Assembly: GCF_025024155.1 (NCBI RefSeq)
Contig: NW_026251804.1
Coordinates: forward strand, 54,155-118,154
DNA: 64,000 nucleotides
Direction: 5' to 3'
DNA from: Gamsiella multidivaricata
Taxonomy: Eukaryota > Mortierellomycota > Mortierellomycetes > Mortierellales > Mortierellaceae
This document shows, in pieces, positions 58,179 through 64,000 of the stretch. The notes under the pieces are model-generated. The model made no database searches and was not told the DNA's origin. It worked only from the letters and a program-made list of their open reading frames with translations. The position numbers were made by a program, and so were the translations under genes. Each line of letters begins with the position of its first letter. The stretch's first letter is position 1.

Positions 58179-58981
58179 TCAAACGCCTAGCCCAAGACCT
58201 GATGAAGCAATGTTGGGTAACGTTGGTGGAGCAGGAGAAGAGACTGCTGTCTGGCCCTGTGATGGACCTGTAGGCCCTCCGGTATGACTGGTACTACTGT
58301 TAGCATGACTGAGACTACTGTGGACAATGTACGGGTTGTTGCTGTTGGTGAGAACCAACCCACCAACAGACTTGACAAGTCTCAAAAGATGAACATCGAA
58401 CTGCTCGGAGCGGATTGGCATCTCTGGGTTCTGGAAGGGATTCTTGACACAGTAATCCGAATAAACTTCGTAGATTTTCTTCATCGTATGGTCGATCGAG
58501 GGCTGCTGTGGGTCCGCCACCAATAGGAACTTTGTGCCTGGTAGAATTCAAAGCGCAATGGTCAGAATTAGGGCCAGTTACGTTGCAGGTGCCATACGTT
58601 TCCCTCAGTTAATGCAGCCGCCTTACCAGTGAGGGTTTGGAAACAGTGTATCCTAAAGGTGTCTGTTTCCAGCATTTCAATTCCACTTGATCCGGGGACA
58701 GGAGAGATCTTTGAGGTGATAGCATGGACACTATGTTGTCGTGAGGTGAAGATATAGCATTCTCTGTCAGCAATTGGTTCCCGTGTATGCTCCTTCGCGT
58801 TCTGCTGGTTGATTCTCCGGTAGCCTGGCTCATATCGCGCTCATAGTCAAACTGATTACCCATGGAATGTTCCAGCAAGGACAAGGTATTCGTTCGACGT
58901 GAGTTTCGAGAGCCCCTCGGAGTAGTCTTTGTTGTAGACAAGCCCGCCAGCCTTGTTGATGATGTAGATGGAAAAGATCAT
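58179..58981 (-). CDS. TRS23: TRAPP complex subunit TRAPPC4/Trs23
   Basis: A core subunit of the TRAPP tethering and Rab-GEF complexes (Ypt1/Rab1) at ER-Golgi. Exons 58981-58860, 58730-58627 and 58537-58179 sum to 585 nt (194 aa). The sybindin fold is clear: [35 protein letters not shown], then [53 protein letters not shown] and [20 protein letters not shown]. It lacks the PDZ-like insertion of the animal protein. A Ser/Pro/Gly-rich tail of about 50 residues follows the usual C-terminus. The stop is 145 bases from the SmD1 start. Confidence 0.93.
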
Positions 58982-59330
58982 GGTTGCCCTATGACGAAAA
59001 GTGTCGTCTTGTTTCTGCCTGCTCCACAGTGATGGCAAAAAGTCCTACTGTGTCTGTCGCTGATTCTCTTGGTATCCTGCGTCCAAAGTGCAAAAGTCGA
59101 TTGGGGTGTATATGGTCAAGGCGTAGATGATGCTCGAACGAACGAACGCATGATGTGAAGCTGAAACCATCCAAACCATGTGGGGACTGCTTCTTGCATT
59201 TACCAACTCGTTCGCCTATCTGCCCAACTTGCCTCTCATTCACTTCCTCCCTCATCATTGCATCGCCTTCTCGATCCAAGGCCCTAACCAAAGCACACCG
59301 ACATTAGAGATACTTGAGCGAGCTCATATT
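58982..59330. promoter_or_regulatory. divergent promoter (TRAPPC4 and Ypi1-like gene)
   Basis: About 350 bases between two outward-facing start codons, so both promoters lie here. No individual element is recognised. Confidence 0.6.
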
Positions 59331-60343
59331 ATGACCCCAACCTACGACGCCACCAACGATATCTACGGACCCGAGGGCCCGCCCACCATATCATCCCTTA
59401 TTGCCAACAATAGAAGCGAAGGAGGGGCAGCCTTTCCCGTCAGCGGTGGTCTTCGTGTTGCAGGGTCTGCCCGCCAACCTGCCACATATGGATCCCGCAC
59501 CATGACTCTAGATCCGACTCAGATCGAAGAGGAGGACCCAGCAGAGGAAAGCCATGATACTGGTGTTCTGGAACTCACAGGAGAATCAAGTTCAGGAAGG
59601 CGGGTCCAATGGGATGACGACGTTGTAGATAACGAGCATATGGGGAAGAAAAAGTCCAAAAGTAGGTGCCATGAAGAGTGTCGACTTTTACCTAAGACAG
59701 CATAAATGATGAAATGGTGCCATGGTGAGGTCGTTGACATTTCCTCTTTTATTCACGCACTAGTTTGCTGCATCTTCAAGAAACAAAAGGAATTTGGCGA
59801 GTCTTCAGACGAGTCATCGTCAGATTCGGATTCGGATTCTTCAGGGTCAGAGTCAGATGGTGGGCCTGTCTCGTCCAATCCAAGCAAAGGAAAGAGCAAA
59901 GGAAAAGACGGCAACGGACCCTGCGACCATTCCGATCCCAACCATCATCATCATCATGGATCTAAGAAGGCAAAGAAGCGAGTCCTGAACGAGTATGAGA
60001 GGATGCCAAAAGGTAATTACGACCGCAGCAACGAAGAAGAATTAGGATTGGTGACACACTCAATGCACGTAATCCTTGTTGCAAGTGGATTGGTACTAAC
60101 AGATGGACCATATCACTTTTTCTGCAATCGATACTCTCATCACAGTGAAGCTTTCGCAGCCTGCGCCTGTCAATCAATAACAGGGACTCCAAGAAGATCG
60201 TAATCAAGGCAGGAATCCCATATGTATAGATTGCCAAACAAAACAACAATAGAATTGTATGCTACGATTTTTGATTGTTTACAGACCCTTTGTTGAGCAT
60301 CGATCACACCAGGAGCAATGAAACGAAGTGCCATTCTTCTTGA
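59331..60343 (+). CDS. PP1 inhibitor/regulator, Ypi1/PPP1R11 family
   Basis: Binds and regulates protein phosphatase 1 (Glc7 in yeast); the family is small and disordered. Exons 59331-59661, 59764-60012 and 60285-60343 sum to 639 nt (212 aa). The family core is RRVQWDDDVVDNEHMGKKKS, containing the RVxW PP1-docking motif, running over the first intron into KICCIFKKQKEFGESSDESS, the conserved Cys-Cys and EFGESS blocks. An acidic Ser/Asp stretch and a His5 cluster (DPNHHHHHG) follow. The last exon is short and unconserved; the 272-nt intron before it is the least certain part. The N-terminus (TPTYDATNDIYGPEGPP) is unlike the yeast protein. Confidence 0.88.
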
Positions 60344-60479
60344 ACCAATATCTTGTTGAAAGACTTAAATAAAGAGCTGGGGCCATCTGGGCTTTGGCAT
60401 CAAGCAATTGGGCGAAGCTCAAACGCACTCATGCATGCGTGACTGATTTTATCCGTACAAGGCCTTATGCTCATCGTCC

Positions 60480-61433
60480 TTTTTTCGTTTCCTCAACTGG
60501 ACCCATATTCGTACGCTAGAATATCTTTAAGAACAGACACGAACCCTTGGTCAAGCATATGGAAACTGGTAGTGATCATGATACAAATATGTTTTCTTCA
60601 ACAAACACCGCTTACTATCCAACTGGGACTCAATATCTTCCATAACTTGCGGAATCAATTAACTCAGGTACCGCAACAAACAGCAGCAAAAGTGATGGTG
60701 TCCTGCAAGCATTTATTGAAGAGAAAGCCTTCAGCATCACAATTAAAGCAGCGCGGCTCGCAAAGATGCCGTGCCAATGTCCCACTCATGCAAGTATTCC
60801 CGAGATCTCGAATAGAGAGCTACAGGATACGCACCGCCAAGAGGACTTGACCATCTTGAAAGATATGCCAGGTAAACCACATGAAGCCCATCAATAGAAG
60901 GCCATATCGGGACTTATATCTAAGTTGAAGCCTTATTTTCCTTCGCCTCTGCTAGTAGAGGAACCAGCGTTTGAAAAGATGACGATTTGTTGCCACCAAA
61001 CCATTGAACATCAAGCGCTCGCGTTATCATTGCCCCCCGCCGACGTGCAAACCATACCATGCCGCATCGATGGTGGTGGCCTTGCGATCGACTATCGCCA
61101 TTTTGTGAACGGAGGGAACGTAAGCTTCTCGGTACTGCCTCAAGGACAAGTCGCCTCAATACTCCTCAATACCTCTGTAGGTGATTTTGAAAGGTGCATA
61201 TTTTTAGGGATGCTTTGCATGTTCGTCCGCCAATACTTATATATATATATTTCGTAGGCAGAACGACTGCCGTCGTGGTCAGTACATGGCGTTTCAAGGA
61301 TAGTGCCCATCGACATGGATATCTCGGATGGCTGTTGGCGTAGGTTTTTTTTATTATTATTAAAAAAAATCGACAGTCGCTTCGTAGCTGTTGAGGTCCT
61401 GATCCTTTGGCACTGATCATCAATCTGTGTGCA
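60480..61433 (+). pseudogene. unknown coding sequence with in-frame stops
   Basis: One plus-strand frame reads like protein for about 800 bases: KNRHEPLVKHMETGSDHD, VLQAFIEEKAFSITIKAARL, ISGLISKLKPYFPSPLLVEE, LAIDYRHFVNGGNVSFSVLP. A good intron (GTAGGTGATT...TTCGTAG, about 61178-61258) leads to ERLPSWSVHGVSRIVPIDMD. It is broken by a TAG near 60514, a TAA near 60643 and a TAG near 60896. At each, a C-to-T change from CAG or CAA would explain the stop. No family is recognised. Either a recently inactivated gene or several exons whose introns I failed to place. Confidence 0.35.
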
Positions 61434-61731
61434 TGTCGTGTGCTGTTGATGCTACTCGCTTTCATTTGAGCGGGGTTTCTTTGTATAATAAGCGCTCTGT
61501 GAAAGAAAAAAAAATCCTCCGGCAAGTCAACGCAGGAGACATTTATGTACATTGGAGGAAACAGGAACAGAGGTTTTTTCATTTTGCGAGATTATCAAGT
61601 AAAGCTGCCTTTGTTGAAATTGCTGGCAGACGAGCTGCATTGAAGGACTATTGGTAGTACAGATATTGCAATACCGCAGTACTGGGCGTCTGTTGTCTGA
61701 AGTGACTCTAATGAAAGACCATGGATGCCAG

Positions 61732-62469
61732 TTACTTCCGTCGAACGATTGCCAGGTAAAATGGGAGAATGTCCTGCAAAAATAAAAATAAGAATAAAAA
61801 AAAAAGGTATTTCCGGTTAATGTCCAGTCGTGATAAACCTAACGCTATTAAAAGAAAATGGGACACCTCCTTACAAGTTTTTACCTGGTCATTCGCAACG
61901 TAGTACACGTCGTCTCCTCCAGGTTTGTGTCGAGTGATGTTGCGGGCTCGGCAAATGAAGATGGGCAAGTGTTGATGGACTCCCGATTTCTTCGCTGCAA
62001 ATTCTCGTGGAATAGTCAACGACGGCGAAAAGAAGTGTCCTGTACATGCCCCGGACATAATAGTGAAAATAAACAGGACAAATGTTATTAGACCAGGATG
62101 CGAAAAGAGTCTAATAGACAAATGGACAGCAGAACAGGCATAATTACCGTTGGAAGCACACATAGTTCTCAGGTGGCCGTGGTTCAAGATACCCTGGGTT
62201 GCACAGCGCATGCTGCCACACCACTGGTGAGCAAGGACCATATGGTTTTCTGGGTTGGTAATCCTTGCTTGCAAGCAGCCACAGTGGCCTGTGCCGTGAA
62301 AGAACGCCTCCTTGTGCCATTGTGCCTCGTCTGCATGGCTTCCTACGACCGTCTCTGTGTATGAAATCTGGTACAGTGCGACCAGCTGTTTCGAGAAGAC
62401 AATATCGTAGATCTGAAACTCAAGGGTGCTGATCCGAACGGGCTCCACGTGGGCTCCTTTGACAGACAT
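61732..62469 (-). CDS. small PARP-like (ADP-ribosyltransferase fold) protein, tentative
   Basis: Exons 62469-62148, 62039-61885 and 61773-61732 sum to 519 nt, 172 aa; introns are 108 and 111 nt. The layout resembles stand-alone fungal PARP catalytic domains: an HGT box (EAFFHGTGHCGC), a Cys-containing middle (WCGSMRCATQGILNHGHL), a GHFFSPSLTIPREFAAK block at the place of the G-x-YF motif, and a typical domain end, GGDDVYYVANDQ/DILPFYLAIVRR. The usual H-Y-E triad is not obvious beyond the first His, so activity is doubtful. ATG 62469 is preferred: upstream, TATAAAG near 62595 suggests that region is promoter. Confidence 0.5.
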   Translation of the reverse strand: MSVKGAHVEPVRISTLEFQIYDIVFSKQLVALYQISYTETVVGSHADEAQWHKEAFFHGTGHCGCLQARITNPENHMVLAHQWCGSMRCATQGILNHGHLRTMCASNGNYACSAVHLSIRLFSHPGLITFVLFIFTIMSGACTGHFFSPSLTIPREFAAKKSGVHQHLPIFICRARNITRHKPGGDDVYYVANDQVKTCKEVSHFLLIALGLSRLDINRKYLFFLFLFLFLQDILPFYLAIVRRK

Positions 62470-62587
62470 TCTTATGTGGAACGGTCTTGTAAACAGGGTA
62501 CAGCGGCGATGAGATAGTGTTTGTAAATGACCCGACGGAAGTACAGGAAAGGGAGGAAGAAAGAAAGGAGCGAGCGCAGATGCATGT

Positions 62588-62602
62588 GTCGCTTTATAGT
62601 AT
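62588..62602 (-). promoter_or_regulatory. possible TATA box of the PARP-like gene
   Basis: On the minus strand ACTATAAAGCG lies about 125 bases upstream of the preferred ATG at 62469. The spacing is long unless the 5' UTR is about 90 nt. Confidence 0.35.
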
Positions 62603-62639
62603 CTCATTCTTTGCTGGAATATAAGATCGACCACTGATC

Positions 62640-64000
62640 AGATTTTACTGTCTTATGCAGGGCGAGGTATTCCCAGTGGCATGCATGATGTGGTGGCGAG
62701 AGCGATGGTTCCTACAATCGATAACTGCAGCACCGCTGTCCGATGTAGTACATGGCACAGCACAGCTCTTTCATTTTGGTCCGCAACGGTCCTCAAGGTC
62801 TTTGATGAGCAATGTGTTGTTTACTCAATATATTTGGTATAGAAAAACAAGATTACACTCATTTTCACCCCTCGCACACAACGCGTACAAGCTTATATAT
62901 AGTCCCCCTGCATTGAGTAGCAATGAATACCTGCAGGGTAATATGTTTTTGTCCTGTTCTTTGTTGTTCTGCATGCACAAACCTCAACCTAAAACGCACA
63001 GCATAAAACACAGCAATTGGTTTCACCTTCCGCCTCGTGCAACAAAACCCTTTCCTGTCCAAGGTCCGCGAGCTCTTGTTTGTGGTTGGTATTGAATCGG
63101 ATTGTTTACTGTATGCGCATCAAATTGCCTGCACATCTCTCCTAAGAGGAACTAAGAAATGCAAGCAGAAAGTAGTACGGGAAATCCAGAGCCAAGGCTT
63201 TTCTGCATGCAACCAGGATATTTACTAGTTTACCCTGCAAGATATAAATACAGGCATAGACTACCACCTCTCAGAAGAATGAGTGCTTTTATATAATCCC
63301 AAGACTTTCAGGGCCATGGGTGATGTCTCGTTTTCCCCATTATGGCACCATCCTTGAACAGCGGACCAATTCTCGTGCGGAGATAAACTTTGTCTAGGTT
63401 TGAGCCAACCATGCTATGCTCCGAACAACAAGAGCATTCAGTACACCGTCGTGTTATTTGATACGGGTGTCGTAAAGTGCGTTTCAAGGGTGGGACATAA
63501 CGACTATACCAACTAGTCACTAGAAAAAGAATAGCGAAACTATATATAAAAAACTAACAAAAGACACATAAACATATAAATCGATATAGAGTAAAGATTG
63601 ACAGAGGCAATGGGCTGTGTAACTTACAGTTGAGGGGGATAGTTCTTTTTAATGAGACATACAGCGGGGGTAAATAGGTCAGAGAGATTAGGAACGGTAG
63701 AAAAGGCTTCGCCATAAAAAAAAAAAAGCATTTCCACACATATCGAGGCGGACAAAACAATAACTAGTATCACTAGTGCCGTGTTAAGCTTCTATTATGT
63801 AGGTCGAAGGCTTCTTTAGATAAAACTATGTCGAAAGCGAGATATTCAAGCCGATGCCAAAAGTATGGATAGGCTAATGCGTCCATAAACAGCTTCGACT
63901 GTAAAAAAAAAAAAAAAAAAAAAAAACCAGTCAATTGCTCCTCCTTGAATTAATACCTCAATGGCTGCATGACTATATACATAGACCCCTGCAGAAGAAC
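62640..64000. other. no recognisable gene
   Basis: About 1.36 kb, AT-rich. The short frames here (62655-63095 plus, 63554-63760 minus) show no domain and no splice logic. A run of about 24 A at 63903-63926 is the only clear feature. Confidence 0.5.

Noticed and set aside
62655..63095. 146-codon plus-strand frame
   Set aside because: Composition is random-like, no domain, and it begins in the likely promoter of the minus-strand PARP-like gene.

Overview
This is nuclear DNA of a filamentous, early-diverging fungus, most likely Mucoromycota/Mortierellomycota. The genes have many short introns (about 80-150 nt, GTATGT/GTAAGT donors, TAG/CAG acceptors). Typically fungal genes (Cdc7/SepH-type SIN kinase, Sec24, COX20, Ypi1) sit beside genes missing from most Dikarya (an ABCD4-type ABC transporter, a Fanzor-type transposon nuclease). 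The lineage is inferred from gene content and introns only.

Layout. 0.2-2.8 kb (-): C2H2 zinc-finger regulator with a long GA/CT repeat just upstream of its start. 4.3-7.4 kb (-): ABCD4-like transporter. 7.4-15 kb: gene-poor and repeat-rich, with decayed coding fragments, a tandem duplication and a broken 5'-truncated LINE. 15-18 kb (-): USP36/Ubp10-like deubiquitinase. 18.7-19.5 kb (+): COX20. 21.3-28.1 kb (+): SepH/Cdc7-like SIN kinase, with an in-frame tail beyond its stop that ends in a CaaX-like motif.

28.5-37 kb is a nest of mobile DNA. An XPG/FEN1-like nuclease pseudogene is split by a solo LTR (TGT...ACA, AAAC target duplication) and abuts a 3.5-kb element carrying a dead Fanzor (TnpB-like RNA-guided nuclease). 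Next comes a young pogo-like transposon with perfect 91-bp terminal inverted repeats and a TA duplication.

37-49 kb (-): an LRR-DH-PH Rho GEF, a Ser-rich disordered protein and a RING-H2 E3 ligase with a possible N-myristoylation site. 50-54.6 kb (+): Sec24. 54.8-59 kb (-): compact housekeeping cluster of DTWD2-like tRNA acp3U transferase, F-box protein, SmD1 (with a 14-nt first coding exon) and TRAPPC4/Trs23. 59.3-60.3 kb (+): Ypi1/PPP1R11-like PP1 inhibitor. 60.5-61.4 kb: coding remnant with in-frame stops. 61.7-62.5 kb (-): small PARP-like protein. The last 1.5 kb has no recognisable gene.

Functional themes are secretory traffic (Sec24, TRAPPC4), ubiquitin (USP, RING, F-box), RNA processing (SmD1, DTW protein) and morphogenesis/cytokinesis (SIN kinase, Rho GEF). 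No operon-like logic is expected. Exon joins were made by eye from reading frame and splice consensus; for several genes (C2H2, COX20, SmD1, TRAPPC4, RING, PARP-like, Ypi1) the summed exons are an exact multiple of three.
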